In this document: one piece after another, positions 9,706-18,453 of the stretch
Position numbering within the stretch: position 1 is the first letter of the stretch
How the letters are laid out: each line of letters opens with the position of its first letter
Assembly: GCA_946480925.1 (NCBI GenBank)
Contig: CAMLLU010000013.1
Location: 1-64,000, forward strand
Length of the DNA stretch: 64,000 nt
Source: an uncultured Rivibacter sp.
GTDB lineage: Bacteria > Pseudomonadota > Gammaproteobacteria > Burkholderiales > Burkholderiaceae
Reading direction: 5' to 3'
The notes under the pieces: model-generated
The model's database searches: none
Told to the model about the DNA's origin: nothing
The model's input: the letters and a program-made list of their open reading frames with translations, nothing else
Position numbers and translations under genes: made by a program

Positions 9706-11664
9706 ATGAATGACCCAACCGTTTTCGCGTTCGCAGCAGTAGCGCTGGTTGTCGGCTTGGCCGTTGGATGGTTGCTTGCGAGGTCTCGGGCGGCGGCACA
9801 GGTCGATGCTGCTGTTTCCAAAGCAAGCGCCGCGTCGCAGGTGACCGAAGCCACGCTGACCGAGCGAGCCGCCGGCTTGGCGCGAGCGCTGCAAGTCGAG
9901 CAAGACCAGCACGAAGCGCTGAAGCGGTCGGCGGAATCATGGCGCGCCGCGCTCGACGAAGGCTCAAACCAGATTGCGGCGCTCACCGAACGCGCGAGCC
10001 GCGTGCCCACGCTGGAAGCTGAAGTCCTCGCGCTTGAGGCTGCCGCCCGTGAGCGCGAAGCCGAGCATCTTCGAGTGGCCACTTCCAATGGTCAGAACGC
10101 CGAGCGGGCGTCGCAACTGGCCGAGCAGCTTTCTGGCGCGCAGCAGGCCCTGAGCGCGGCGCAAGCAAGACTGGAGACGTCGGAGGTAGCGCTGAACTCA
10201 GCGAACCAGGCCAAGGCGTCGTTCGAGCAGCAGGCGCTCCGGGTTCGCGAGCTGGAGCAGGAGCTGACCGGCGCTCGGACGACGCTGGCGGACACGCAGG
10301 CCGAGCTTGCGAGCCTGCGTGAATCGTCAGGTCGCGAAAGCTCAGGCCTCGCAGCAGAACTGAGGGCGGAGCGGGAGGCGCTATCTCTTGCCCGTGGGGA
10401 ATTGACGCAAACGACGACCAGGAAGGAGTCGGCGGAAGCGCGTGTCAATGCGCTGACCGAGGAACTGACGGAGCTCCGTGCTCGCACGGACGAGGAACGC
10501 CAAAACTCGGCGGACAAGCTGCAGATGCTGCTTGATGCCAAAGAGGCATTGGCAACCCAGTTCAAGGCGCTGGCGTCGGACATCCTGGAGGAGAAGTCAA
10601 AGCGGTTCGCCGAGCAGAACCAAGCTTCGCTGGGTCAATTGCTTGAACCGTTGAAAACCCAACTCACGGAGTTCAAGGGCAAGGTCGAAGAGGTGTACCA
10701 CCAAGAAGGCAAGGACCGCTCCGCATTGTCGGAACAGGTCAAGCAGCTCGTGGCGCTCAACCAGACGCTAAGCGACGATGCGAAGAGCTTGACCAATGCA
10801 TTGAAGGGCCAGGCCAAAACGCAGGGCGGTTGGGGCGAACTCATTCTTGAACGCGTGCTGGAGGCGTCCGGCCTACGCAAAGGCCACGAATACAAGGTGC
10901 AGGACAGCCAGCAGCGTGAGGACGGCTCGCGAGCTCAGCCGGACGTCGTTATCGAGCTCCCCGAGGACCGCAAGCTCGTAGTCGACGCGAAGGTCTCGCT
11001 TGTGGCCTACGAGCGCTACGTCGCGGCCGAAACCGATGAAGAACGTGCTGTTCAAGCTAAGCAGCATCTGGACTCGGTGCGTGCGCATATCAAGGGCTTG
11101 TCCGAGAAGCGGTACCAGGAGCTGTACGGCTTGAGCTCGATGGACTTCGTGCTGGCGTTCGTTCCCATTGAACCTGCATTCATGCTGGCGGTGACGAGCG
11201 ACGGCGACCTCTTTATGGATGCTTGGCAGCGCAACATCTTGCTCGTCAGCCCGTCGACGCTGCTATTCGTCGTCCGGACCGTCGCCCATCTCTGGCGGCA
11301 GGAGGCCCAGAGCCGGAATACGCAAGACATCGCCAAGCGTGGCGCCGAGCTTTACGACAAGCTCGCAGGTTTCGTCGTGGACCTGCAGAAGGTTGGGGAG
11401 CGGCTGAACCAAGCCAAGTCCGCGTTCACCGATGCGCAGAACAAGCTGTCGGTCGGTAAGGGCAACGCAATCCGGCAAGCCGAGATGCTGCGCGACCTTG
11501 GCGTCAAGCCGAGCAAGTCACTGCCGCAGCCCCTTGTGCAACGGGCCTCTGCGGATGACGACATCGTCGTTGCACCTGCCGCGCTAACGATAGATGCGAT
11601 GCTCGCCCCACGTGCGGATTCCTCCGACGCTTCCACCGGTCGCGTTGGTGCGGCGAACGACTGA
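9706..11664 (+). CDS. rmuC: DNA recombination protein RmuC
   Basis: RmuC-family protein of 652 residues, longer than the roughly 475-residue E. coli protein because of an extended coiled coil. A single N-terminal membrane helix (VFAFAAVALVVGLAVGWLLA) precedes about 300 residues of Ala/Glu/Gln-rich coiled coil. The conserved RmuC domain follows: GGWGELILERVLEASGL, PDVVIELPEDRKLVVDAK (PD-(D/E)xK-like strand), then MDFVLAFVPIEPAFM and the WRQEAQSRN helix. The start at 9706 is chosen because GGGAGA lies just upstream and the membrane helix begins there; an earlier ATG at 9613 would add 31 unlikely residues. RmuC is thought to limit DNA inversions or process repeat-associated structures; its nuclease activity is predicted. 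It diverges from the helicase gene over a 166-base gap. Confidence 0.93.
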   Translation: MNDPTVFAFAAVALVVGLAVGWLLARSRAAAQVDAAVSKASAASQVTEATLTERAAGLARALQVEQDQHEALKRSAESWRAALDEGSNQIAALTERASRVPTLEAEVLALEAAAREREAEHLRVATSNGQNAERASQLAEQLSGAQQALSAAQARLETSEVALNSANQAKASFEQQALRVRELEQELTGARTTLADTQAELASLRESSGRESSGLAAELRAEREALSLARGELTQTTTRKESAEARVNALTEELTELRARTDEERQNSADKLQMLLDAKEALATQFKALASDILEEKSKRFAEQNQASLGQLLEPLKTQLTEFKGKVEEVYHQEGKDRSALSEQVKQLVALNQTLSDDAKSLTNALKGQAKTQGGWGELILERVLEASGLRKGHEYKVQDSQQREDGSRAQPDVVIELPEDRKLVVDAKVSLVAYERYVAAETDEERAVQAKQHLDSVRAHIKGLSEKRYQELYGLSSMDFVLAFVPIEPAFMLAVTSDGDLFMDAWQRNILLVSPSTLLFVVRTVAHLWRQEAQSRNTQDIAKRGAELYDKLAGFVVDLQKVGERLNQAKSAFTDAQNKLSVGKGNAIRQAEMLRDLGVKPSKSLPQPLVQRASADDDIVVAPAALTIDAMLAPRADSSDASTGRVGAAND

Positions 11665-11714
11665 CTGCTCGCGTCGATGCCTATTCTCCTGGCCGAAAGT
11701 CCTTGCATCGGTAA

Positions 11715-11903
11715 GTGCGAACTTCACCCCGAAAAGGACCGAAGCCTCGGCTGTGGTCGGCTGCGTTAGAAATCAAAGCTTGGAAGTCGTCGGAGCCGGA
11801 GTGGCGTCACGACGTGAACATGCGTTTGCTCGTCACACAAGGCAAGAAGGTCCGAAAGCGCATCTTGCGTGATGTCGCGAAGTCAGTGGGCAAGAAGTCA
11901 TGA
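11715..11903 (+). CDS. Possible small basic ORF or gene remnant
   Basis: A 62-codon open frame in the otherwise empty stretch after rmuC. Its C-terminal two thirds (EIKAWKSSEPEWRHDVN, then QGKKVRKRILRDVAKSVG) are Lys/Arg-rich and look protein-like, while the first 15 residues do not. No convincing Shine-Dalgarno sequence is seen and I do not recognise a family. It may be the 3' remnant of a gene lost during island turnover. Apart from this ORF, nothing else is visible between 11665 and about 11990. Confidence 0.2.
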   Translation: MRTSPRKGPKPRLWSAALEIKAWKSSEPEWRHDVNMRLLVTQGKKVRKRILRDVAKSVGKKS

Positions 11904-11989
11904 CCGCCGCCAGCTGCGTGACGAACGGATGTATCCCACGGTTGCCAGAACGGCCCTCTGCGCAGCGGGCGCGCCATTCGCGCTTGCGT

Positions 11990-12330
11990 TCACCATAGCC
12001 TCCGCCCGCCGAAGATGGCCGTCACCGCAACGGCCGAACACACCAGGGCCGTGAGAACAATGAGATAGCGGGAGCCGGCACGGTGGTTCTCGAGGCTCGG
12101 ATCGTCGTCATCACTTCGTCGAAGTCGTTTGAGAGGGGAAGCTTGAACGACTGCCCCAACGCTCCCATGTCAACCGTCTCGATGAGTCGAGTCCCAGCGT
12201 AGAGCGTCGCGATTCGAAAGACGAAGTCCTTGTAGTCGTTGAACGCGTTCACGACTTTGGCATTGGTACCTGTGGAGTCCCAGTTCATGTTCTCGAGGTC
12301 AACGGGAGTTCCATATTTGAATGGCGTCAC
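11990..12330 (-). pseudogene. Frameshifted small protein with a C-terminal membrane anchor
   Basis: Reading from a GTG at 12330, one frame gives a convincing soluble protein (PFKYGTPVDLENMNWDSTG, DYKDFVFRIATLYAGTRLI, SFKLPLSNDFDEV). It loses protein-like character after about 12112. A second frame continues without a gap as DDDDPSLENHRAGSRY, then a membrane helix (LIVLTALVCSAVAVTAIF) and stops at 11990. One inserted base near 12105-12115 would join the two into a cytoplasmic domain with a C-terminal tail anchor. It follows the 12385-13092 lipoprotein gene in the same direction. The cause is either a real frameshift mutation or a sequencing error. No family recognised. Confidence 0.45.
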
Positions 12331-12384
12331 GCACTGATGGCCGCACTTGAACGGCAGCCAGCAAGCTGGTGCCGGCTGGCCGCA

Positions 12385-13092
12385 TCAACCAGGCTGCGAC
12401 GCCGGGCATGCCCGCGCAATCAAGGCATCTCGACGCTTGGCAAGATCTTCAACCAGCCAATCGCCGGCCGGGAATTTTTCATCCACATGCATCAGCGGCG
12501 GCGGTTTACCAGGAGCGGTGCTGGAAGCACGCTCATCCGCGACTGCCAAATCGTACGAAACGCGTTTGTATTCACGCCGCTTGCCGGTCGAGGTGGTGTA
12601 TTGCTCCGCCTTGGTCTGCCCGATCAGACGCAGGTGCCCCGCATAGAGCACACCCGGCTGCGATGGCACGCACAGGATCACGCTGGGCCAGGCGATGTAG
12701 GTGTCATCGAAGATATTGCCAAAGCCAATGCGCGTCAGCAGGTACGAGCCTGGCGGCAGTGACCACTTGAATGCGCCATCACTGTTGTTGACCGCCGGCG
12801 AGGCAAACATCGAACCGGACTCGAGGCGCACTGCCGAGAAAAACGGTGCCGGCCACTTCGGCTTGAACGCGCCATAGGGCGCCTTGCTTTGGCCGTCGAT
12901 CTCGTAGTTGATGCGCCCTTCGATCACGACCTCCGAGCCATCTGATGGCGCGGAGTCTCGTGCGTCGTGGATGAAGCTGAGGGCACATCCTGACAACATC
13001 GGTGCACTCGCCACAAGAACGGCTCCCAGATGGCGGAGCTCGGCGCCGGTGAGTTGTTTGCATGACGCAACGAGGACAAAGGACTTCAGCAT
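12385..13092 (-). CDS. Lipoprotein of unknown function
   Basis: A 235-residue exported lipoprotein. The N-terminal 36 residues form an atypically long signal region ending in a lipobox, MLSGC. The mature part contains IEGRINYEIDG, a beta-rich stretch with SLPPGSYLLTRIGFGN, and a Pro-rich end. The start at 13092 is supported by AGGGAG at suitable spacing; an upstream ATG at 13149 would put 19 extra residues ahead of the signal peptide. It lies 101 bases after the SUKH immunity-type gene on the same strand and precedes the frameshifted membrane-anchor gene, so it may be an accessory of the toxin locus, for example a periplasmic partner or second immunity protein. That role is inferred from position only. 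Confidence 0.7.
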   Translation of the reverse strand: MLKSFVLVASCKQLTGAELRHLGAVLVASAPMLSGCALSFIHDARDSAPSDGSEVVIEGRINYEIDGQSKAPYGAFKPKWPAPFFSAVRLESGSMFASPAVNNSDGAFKWSLPPGSYLLTRIGFGNIFDDTYIAWPSVILCVPSQPGVLYAGHLRLIGQTKAEQYTTSTGKRREYKRVSYDLAVADERASSTAPGKPPPLMHVDEKFPAGDWLVEDLAKRRDALIARACPASQPG

Positions 13093-13193
13093 AGGGCTCC
13101 CTGTGGTGCGTTGTTGAAAGCTGCGCAGAGTCTGCGAGAACCCTGGCAAAGGGCAACCTTCGGCGTGCGGACAGATTCCGCCCCCAGGGGCGC

Positions 13194-13829
13194 CTATCTG
13201 ATGGGCGGATCTCCGTGCATGGCTGCCCAGGACGGCGCAGAGATGTGTTTTCCGGTGGCGGCCTCAAGCCAGTGGATGCCGCCATCGCGCACCACTCGGC
13301 CACCTTCAAGAGCGTCCGTCATGCGACGCAGGTAGCTCTCAAAGCTTTTCTCGACCACGACAAACACCACAAGCCCCCCTTGCAAGATCAGCTGACCTCT
13401 GCGGCCACGCGCCGCCGGGTTCATGTCGCACAACAAGAGATCCTCCGTGCCGGTCAGTCCAACGGGGATCCAGCCGGCATCGAAGGGGGCCAGCCGGACT
13501 TCACACTGCGCCTGCAACTCGTCGTTTTCCTCGAACGCGTCGGGCGATTCCGTGCGCATGCCGCTCTCCACTCTTCGAAGCATGTGCCAGTGGCGAACCA
13601 GCGCTTCGAGGCTGCACCAATGGAATCCGAAGACGAAGAATCTCGGCGCTCCCGCCTCAACGCCGTCATGGCGAAGATAGGCGTCACGCAGGTCCGCCGG
13701 AAACGCCAGCCCCAACGTCTGCTCGGCCGCAAGCACCTGGGCTTCCGTGGCGGGAGGCCGCAAAGCCGCGCTCAGCTCAGGCACATGTCGCGCCAACGCC
13801 GCTTCGAGTTCGAGCCAGATGTCATCCAT
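13194..13829 (-). CDS. SMI1/KNR4 (SUKH) family protein, probable immunity protein
   Basis: A 211-residue cytoplasmic protein of the SUKH superfamily. The N-terminal signature is clear: MDDIWLELEAALARHVPEL, then PPATEAQVLAAEQTLGLAFP and ADLRDAYLRHDG. A later segment (DAGWIPVGLTGTEDLLLCD) corresponds to the second conserved strand pair of the family. SUKH proteins are common immunity proteins encoded directly downstream of polymorphic nuclease toxins. Here the gene starts 57 bases after the stop of a large NucA/NucB-tipped lipoprotein on the same strand, which is the classic arrangement. The start at 13829 has an AGGGG sequence upstream; 15 residues more would be added by starting at 13874. The immunity role is inferred from family and order. 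Confidence 0.82.
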   Translation of the reverse strand: MDDIWLELEAALARHVPELSAALRPPATEAQVLAAEQTLGLAFPADLRDAYLRHDGVEAGAPRFFVFGFHWCSLEALVRHWHMLRRVESGMRTESPDAFEENDELQAQCEVRLAPFDAGWIPVGLTGTEDLLLCDMNPAARGRRGQLILQGGLVVFVVVEKSFESYLRRMTDALEGGRVVRDGGIHWLEAATGKHISAPSWAAMHGDPPIR

Positions 13830-13849
13830 GTTTAGCCCCTGAACGAAAT

Positions 13850-13866
13850 GCCGCCCGGAGGGCGGC
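13850..13866 (-). terminator. GC hairpin between toxin-like and SUKH genes
   Basis: Perfect 7-bp stem GCCGCCC / GGGCGGC with a 3-base loop, in the 57-base gap between the nuclease lipoprotein and the SUKH gene. Read on the minus strand, only a short ATTT follows, so it may attenuate rather than terminate transcription and would tune toxin versus immunity expression. Confidence 0.4.
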
Positions 13867-13886
13867 GATTGCAAACATGCGAGCTG

Positions 13887-16800
13887 CTATTTGACGTGCA
13901 CCCAGAACTCGTCGCCCGGGACGAGATTCTCCGGCGTCGGAGACAGATCGATCACATGCTCACGACCGACAAACCGGCCAAACTCTCCGCCTGCACGGCT
14001 GTTGTGATCCATGTTGATCCGCTTGACCGACGTTCTCGGGGGGTTGAACGCGCCGCCGTTGAGCGTGGCGGCAAACGGGTATTCATCACAGCTGCATCCC
14101 ACAGGGTTCACAAGGCAGGAAGGCGACGCGTTGAGTGGTCGCGAGTTGAGCAGTGATGTCTCTTGCTCACCGCAAGACGCCGCCCGATTGGCTTCCTGCG
14201 TGGCACGGTGAGACGCCCGATAGAGAGCCGCCTCGCCCCGCACCGAACTGTCCGCGAGGGCCCGCGTGCCTGACCTGAGCAAGAACCTGCCCGGGGCCTT
14301 GATGTCGCCGGTGGGGTCCTGGGCTTGCAGGATGTGCTGCGTGGCTTCAGACATGGTCGCATTCGAGCGATCGAGGACGAGCACGGCGGCGGCCTCGTCA
14401 AAAACGCACCCGGCATACCCCGCATGTGCCAGCCTGTCATCACAGCGCAGGCGCGGCATGCCGACACTGAGGTTCATCGATTGCTGGAAGTTGTCGACAT
14501 ACGGAGAGCCCGACACGGCATAGACGAACGTGCTGTTCGCGTAGTAGTACGCGAAGGGCAGCGTGTCCTGTGGAATCGCCAGGTCCGGCCACTTGTACGT
14601 GGCCTTCATCGTGAGCGTTGCCTTGCTGCCTACGCGGGCCGCCAGCGACACATCGGAGTTCTGCTGCACGGCACACGCCGCCCAGCTCGGCTCGGTGTTG
14701 CAGGCGATCAAGGCTCCGATGCGCATCGTCGGATTGGGCGTCTGCGTGTTGGATGGATCTGGTGTCCACGACATCACTTCGAAGCGGAACTCATAGGTGC
14801 GGTCGAACGACGTCGGCTTGCCGAAGACCGAACGAAGCACCTTGATGCGCGCATTGCCCAGGAACCGGAAGCTTCCGGACACGGTCTTGTCCTCTGCTAC
14901 CACGGAGGTGTCCGCCACAAACTGGTCACAAGACACGTGACGGTTCTTCAGCGAGAACGTCAACTCCTCGGTGCCCGGATTGTTCGGATGCGTGATGTAC
15001 TGGAGTTCGTCACCACCGCAACTGGCCTGGCTCGTGCCCGGTACACCATCGGTCGGTGGCAGCGGCACGAACGCACCGCAGGCCCCGCTGCCGACGGTTC
15101 CCAGTTGATAGGTGCCACCGCGGTGGAACGGTACTTTGGCCAGTGTGTCGGTGATCGCCTGCGGACTGACGCAGCTCACCTTCGGTGTACCGCTGATGGC
15201 ATTCGCGGTGACCCCAGGTACCGCCTGCGCGGCAACAGCCATCCGCCGCAGGTTGGTGTCCTCTGCCAGGACCGCTCGGGTGGTGGCCTTCGCCGGGTTC
15301 TGGCCGCCCCACCACTGCGACAGCTTGCTCGAGGATGTCGCTGTGGGCTCGAACTCCAGCAGCGCCAGCTCTCGCCCCTCCGGGAGGGTCTCGGGTACCG
15401 GCAGCGTGAGCACACCGCCGGCACTCAGCGTCAAGCCGGTGGGCTGGACGTCGAGTGCGTCGCCGAGCGCCTCGAACCCCGTGGGCGTGGGCACACCGGC
15501 GGCAGCGATCGAGCGCAGCGTGACTGTCACGTCCTGGCTCAACGCACCAGCCGGAATCTCGATGTTGCTGCTGGCCGGCCCTGCCACCGTCCCGCCGGTG
15601 GCCGCAGTCACTGTGGTACCGGGGATCGGCGTCACCGTCATCAATGCCGCTGCGCTGGTGACCGTGCCAGCGGCATTGCTGACCTGCACCGTGATCTGGT
15701 ACGTGCTGCCGATGTCGTTGGGGTCGGCCAGCACGAGCACTTCCGCGCCGGTGGCCCCCACGATGGCCTGGCCATTGCGGAACCATTGGTAGCTCAGCGG
15801 CGTCGTGCCGGCAGCAGCCACCGAGAAGGCGCCGAACTGACCCTCCTGCACGCTGCGTGACTGCGGTGCCGACGTGATCGCCGGCGCCACCACCTGCTGC
15901 TGCACCAGCAGCGTGGCCGGCAGCGACACCGCGCTGCCACCGGCATTGCGCAGCACCGCTCGGAACTGGGCGCCGCTTTGCGACAGCACCGTGGCCGATG
16001 TCGTGTACGTGGCGCCTGAAGCGCCGTCGATCGAGGTCCAACCCGCCTCAGGGTCGACATTCGCCGCACTGCGCGTCTGCCATTCGACCGCCGGGGCCGG
16101 CGTGCCGGTCCCGACCACGGTGAAGCTGGCGGTCTCGCCTTCGATCACGGTCTGGTTGGCTGGGTCCGAGGTCACTGCCGGGGCCACGATCCGCTGCGTG
16201 ACCGCAAGCTGCGCCACGCCGCTGGTCGTTGTGCCGCCCGCATTGCTGGCCAGCACACGCCACAACGAACCGTGGTCGGCTAGCTTGGTCGCCAAGCTCA
16301 TGCTGGACGAGTTCTGCCCGACCGGGCTGTACGACAGGCCGCCGTCGTTGCTGCGCTGCCATTGATAGTCGGTGGCACCGTTGGCCTGCACCGTGAACGT
16401 GACGGTGTCGCCTTCGACCACGTTCTGGCTCTGCGGTTGGGTGGTGATTACCGGCGCTGAAGCCGGCGTGGACGTGGTGTCGACGACAAAGCCGATGACG
16501 TCCATGCCGAAGAAGGCCTGAACGTCATCCTGGTCGTGGCAGCTCGCCTGTGCCATCCAGATCGCCACTTCGTGGCGGCCGGCGACAAACGCGTTTGGCA
16601 CTTCGAGCTGGCCCGTCGACGACGGCGCGTCGAAGGACGCCATCACACTCATCCGTTCGTTGAGGACTTCCCCGTTGACGTCGAGATCGCCGCCCAGGGC
16701 GATCAACTGCACCTGCCTCGGCGACACGCAGGTTGCCGGGAAGGCGTAGTCCAGCCGCAGCGTCATCTGGGTCGGCTGTTGGACCGTGTACGCCCGCAGG

Positions 16801-17408
16801 CTGCTGCCGTCCTCTTCGATCGGGTCGCCCAACGCCGGGGTGGCCGACGCCACGTTGAGCGTCAGTGACGGGGACGCGGGTTCGCTGCCTTCGCTGGTGC
16901 TCAACGCCATCATCTTGGCCAGGCCGCCCGTACCGGACACCGACGAGGCGACCACCACGGCATGCGACAGGCGCGGCACGTGCGCGACCATCGTCGAGCC
17001 GTCAACGCGGGCGCTCAACACCTGCATCCACGGCTCGCCGGGCGCTGCCACCAGCAGCTGCAGGCGCGAGCCGCGAGGTACCGCTCCCGCATCGAACGGC
17101 ACGCGGATCTCGGCCCCGGGGGCCAGTTGTCCGAGCGGCGTGAAGGCGTAAACCCCACCTACGGCCACCACGTTGGCCGGCAGCTGCGGTGCGCCGGAGG
17201 CATCTCTCGCGACACGCACGGTGACGTCGGCCTTGGGAGATGCGATGCGTTTGTCGAACGTCACACTGGCACCGTCGGCACCGGACACTCGCGTCTGGGA
17301 TGCGGACGGCGCATCACCTGAATCGCCACCGCCACAGGCGGTCATCAGCGTCGCGAGCGCGACGCCACCCAGCACGCGCCACAGCGCGTGCTTCAAAGCA
17401 GCAAGCAT
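13887..17408 (-). CDS. Surface lipoprotein with three Ig-like domains and C-terminal NucA/NucB-type nuclease
   Basis: A 1173-residue exported protein. Residues 1-25 are a signal peptide with lipobox LMTAC (acylated Cys25), followed by a beta-rich region. Three bacterial Ig-like domains lie at about 319-404, 409-503 and 508-594, each starting with a motif like TTQPQSQNVVEGDTVTFTV. A ZU5-like segment with IPAGALSQDV (about 600-690) and a Cys-containing middle region follow. The last 68 residues (1106-1173) fit the NucA/NucB DNase family: CDEYPFAATLNGG, then NMDHNSRAGGEFGRF and GDEFWVHVK. The layout (anchor, repeat stalk, nuclease tip, downstream SUKH gene) is that of a contact-dependent or surface polymorphic toxin. 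No Rhs, CDI or type VI delivery domain is visible, so delivery is unknown; a nutrient-scavenging surface DNase is the main alternative. Confidence 0.82.
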   Translation of the reverse strand: MLAALKHALWRVLGGVALATLMTACGGGDSGDAPSASQTRVSGADGASVTFDKRIASPKADVTVRVARDASGAPQLPANVVAVGGVYAFTPLGQLAPGAEIRVPFDAGAVPRGSRLQLLVAAPGEPWMQVLSARVDGSTMVAHVPRLSHAVVVASSVSGTGGLAKMMALSTSEGSEPASPSLTLNVASATPALGDPIEEDGSSLRAYTVQQPTQMTLRLDYAFPATCVSPRQVQLIALGGDLDVNGEVLNERMSVMASFDAPSSTGQLEVPNAFVAGRHEVAIWMAQASCHDQDDVQAFFGMDVIGFVVDTTSTPASAPVITTQPQSQNVVEGDTVTFTVQANGATDYQWQRSNDGGLSYSPVGQNSSSMSLATKLADHGSLWRVLASNAGGTTTSGVAQLAVTQRIVAPAVTSDPANQTVIEGETASFTVVGTGTPAPAVEWQTRSAANVDPEAGWTSIDGASGATYTTSATVLSQSGAQFRAVLRNAGGSAVSLPATLLVQQQVVAPAITSAPQSRSVQEGQFGAFSVAAAGTTPLSYQWFRNGQAIVGATGAEVLVLADPNDIGSTYQITVQVSNAAGTVTSAAALMTVTPIPGTTVTAATGGTVAGPASSNIEIPAGALSQDVTVTLRSIAAAGVPTPTGFEALGDALDVQPTGLTLSAGGVLTLPVPETLPEGRELALLEFEPTATSSSKLSQWWGGQNPAKATTRAVLAEDTNLRRMAVAAQAVPGVTANAISGTPKVSCVSPQAITDTLAKVPFHRGGTYQLGTVGSGACGAFVPLPPTDGVPGTSQASCGGDELQYITHPNNPGTEELTFSLKNRHVSCDQFVADTSVVAEDKTVSGSFRFLGNARIKVLRSVFGKPTSFDRTYEFRFEVMSWTPDPSNTQTPNPTMRIGALIACNTEPSWAACAVQQNSDVSLAARVGSKATLTMKATYKWPDLAIPQDTLPFAYYYANSTFVYAVSGSPYVDNFQQSMNLSVGMPRLRCDDRLAHAGYAGCVFDEAAAVLVLDRSNATMSEATQHILQAQDPTGDIKAPGRFLLRSGTRALADSSVRGEAALYRASHRATQEANRAASCGEQETSLLNSRPLNASPSCLVNPVGCSCDEYPFAATLNGGAFNPPRTSVKRINMDHNSRAGGEFGRFVGREHVIDLSPTPENLVPGDEFWVHVK

Positions 17409-17446
17409 TGGAATCCCCCCGGATGTGTCTCAGCCCGAATGGATGA

Positions 17447-17462
17447 GCCCATCCGGATGGGC
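17447..17462. promoter_or_regulatory. 16-bp perfect palindrome upstream of the nuclease lipoprotein gene
   Basis: GCCCATCCGGATGGGC is a perfect 16-base palindrome whose near edge lies 39 bases upstream of the start codon at 17408, where an operator or 5'-UTR hairpin would act. The remaining 280-base gap between 17409 and 17688 holds nothing else recognisable. Confidence 0.35.
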
Positions 17463-17688
17463 GCGCAGTCTAGGGCCGCGCTCCACGAAATCGCGACCTC
17501 AAGTTAGGGACCTGATTTCGTAGCACGAAGGATCCACATCCCACCTCGGAGGGATTGCCTGCACGTTGGATCGCCCTGCCTGCTCGCGGCAAACGGACAG
17601 GTGCGCAGCCGGAACCGAGCCGCGGTCGACGACCCACGGCAAGCCGGCGTCAGCATCCCTTCGAGAGCGATGCATAGAGTGAGGGCCG

Positions 17689-18381
17689 CTACTGCTTGTG
17701 CTTGCACAAGTGATCACGCAGAGCACCTGAATCCGGCAGGAACGCCAGCGCATCGCCAAGGCCTATTTGCCCACCGTCCAGCCGGACGATCGAGAGGCTC
17801 CTGATGGGCGCGGAGGCCTCGCGATAGGCCTTGATCTTGTGGTGGCCATCGAGGATGAATTCGGAGAGCGCATCTCCTGCTGACAGCGTGACGACCGTCG
17901 GCCTTGCGCCTTGCTGGATCGCGTGAAGATGCTCGCGCACCGCGGCAGGCGAGCGCACGTCGTCAGGCTGCGTGGCAATGAGCGATCGAACGCCCGGGTA
18001 GTAGCTGGTAAACGCCAAGGCCGAGCCCTGGCGCACTTCCAGCTCGGCGACGTCCGTCTCCGCAGGCAAGTCCTCGAGCTGAAGGGTGTACGTTCCATCG
18101 GCCAGAAGTCCGACGATCTCTACAAAGTGGGTGGCCAGGGAAACACCGGCAGGCACTTCCGAGACCACTGAATGCCGGAAGGCCAGCACCGCTGCCGTCG
18201 AGTCAAGCGAAGTCGAGCGGACCAGGTACTGCCCGACGCTGCCTTGGCAGTCGCACCACTGATACGCCACGATGTGCCCGCCGATGAGCAGCGCCGTATC
18301 GAAATCGTTTCCGCGGACGTCCAACACGCCGCGCCCGTGATCGACCACCAGGTTTTCCGTACGAAGAATTGCCATGCCCAT
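17689..18381 (-). CDS. Hypothetical protein with a DGHHKIKAY motif
   Basis: A 230-residue protein with no signal peptide or membrane helix. The first 150 residues are beta-rich without recognisable motifs. Near residue 185 the segment EFILDGHHKIKAY resembles the DGHHR-type loop found in ParB/sulfiredoxin-fold proteins, where it binds nucleotide or catalyses phosphotransfer. The rest of the ParB signature is not visible, so this is only a hint. Starts at 18381 and 18375 are both possible and neither has a clear Shine-Dalgarno sequence. It is upstream of the nuclease lipoprotein on the same strand, but the 280-base gap with a palindrome argues for separate transcription. Function unknown. Confidence 0.6.
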   Translation of the reverse strand: MGMAILRTENLVVDHGRGVLDVRGNDFDTALLIGGHIVAYQWCDCQGSVGQYLVRSTSLDSTAAVLAFRHSVVSEVPAGVSLATHFVEIVGLLADGTYTLQLEDLPAETDVAELEVRQGSALAFTSYYPGVRSLIATQPDDVRSPAAVREHLHAIQQGARPTVVTLSAGDALSEFILDGHHKIKAYREASAPIRSLSIVRLDGGQIGLGDALAFLPDSGALRDHLCKHKQ

Positions 18382-18453
18382 GCTGACGAAGCAGCGTTAT
18401 GTTGATGCAAGCTTTGGTGGCACGCACATTGGCGTGCTCACCATTCATGCGAC

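Noticed and set aside
1..12330. A complete mobile element with integrase and attachment sites
   Set aside because: No integrase, transposase, tRNA target or flanking direct repeats were found around the defence island within the window.
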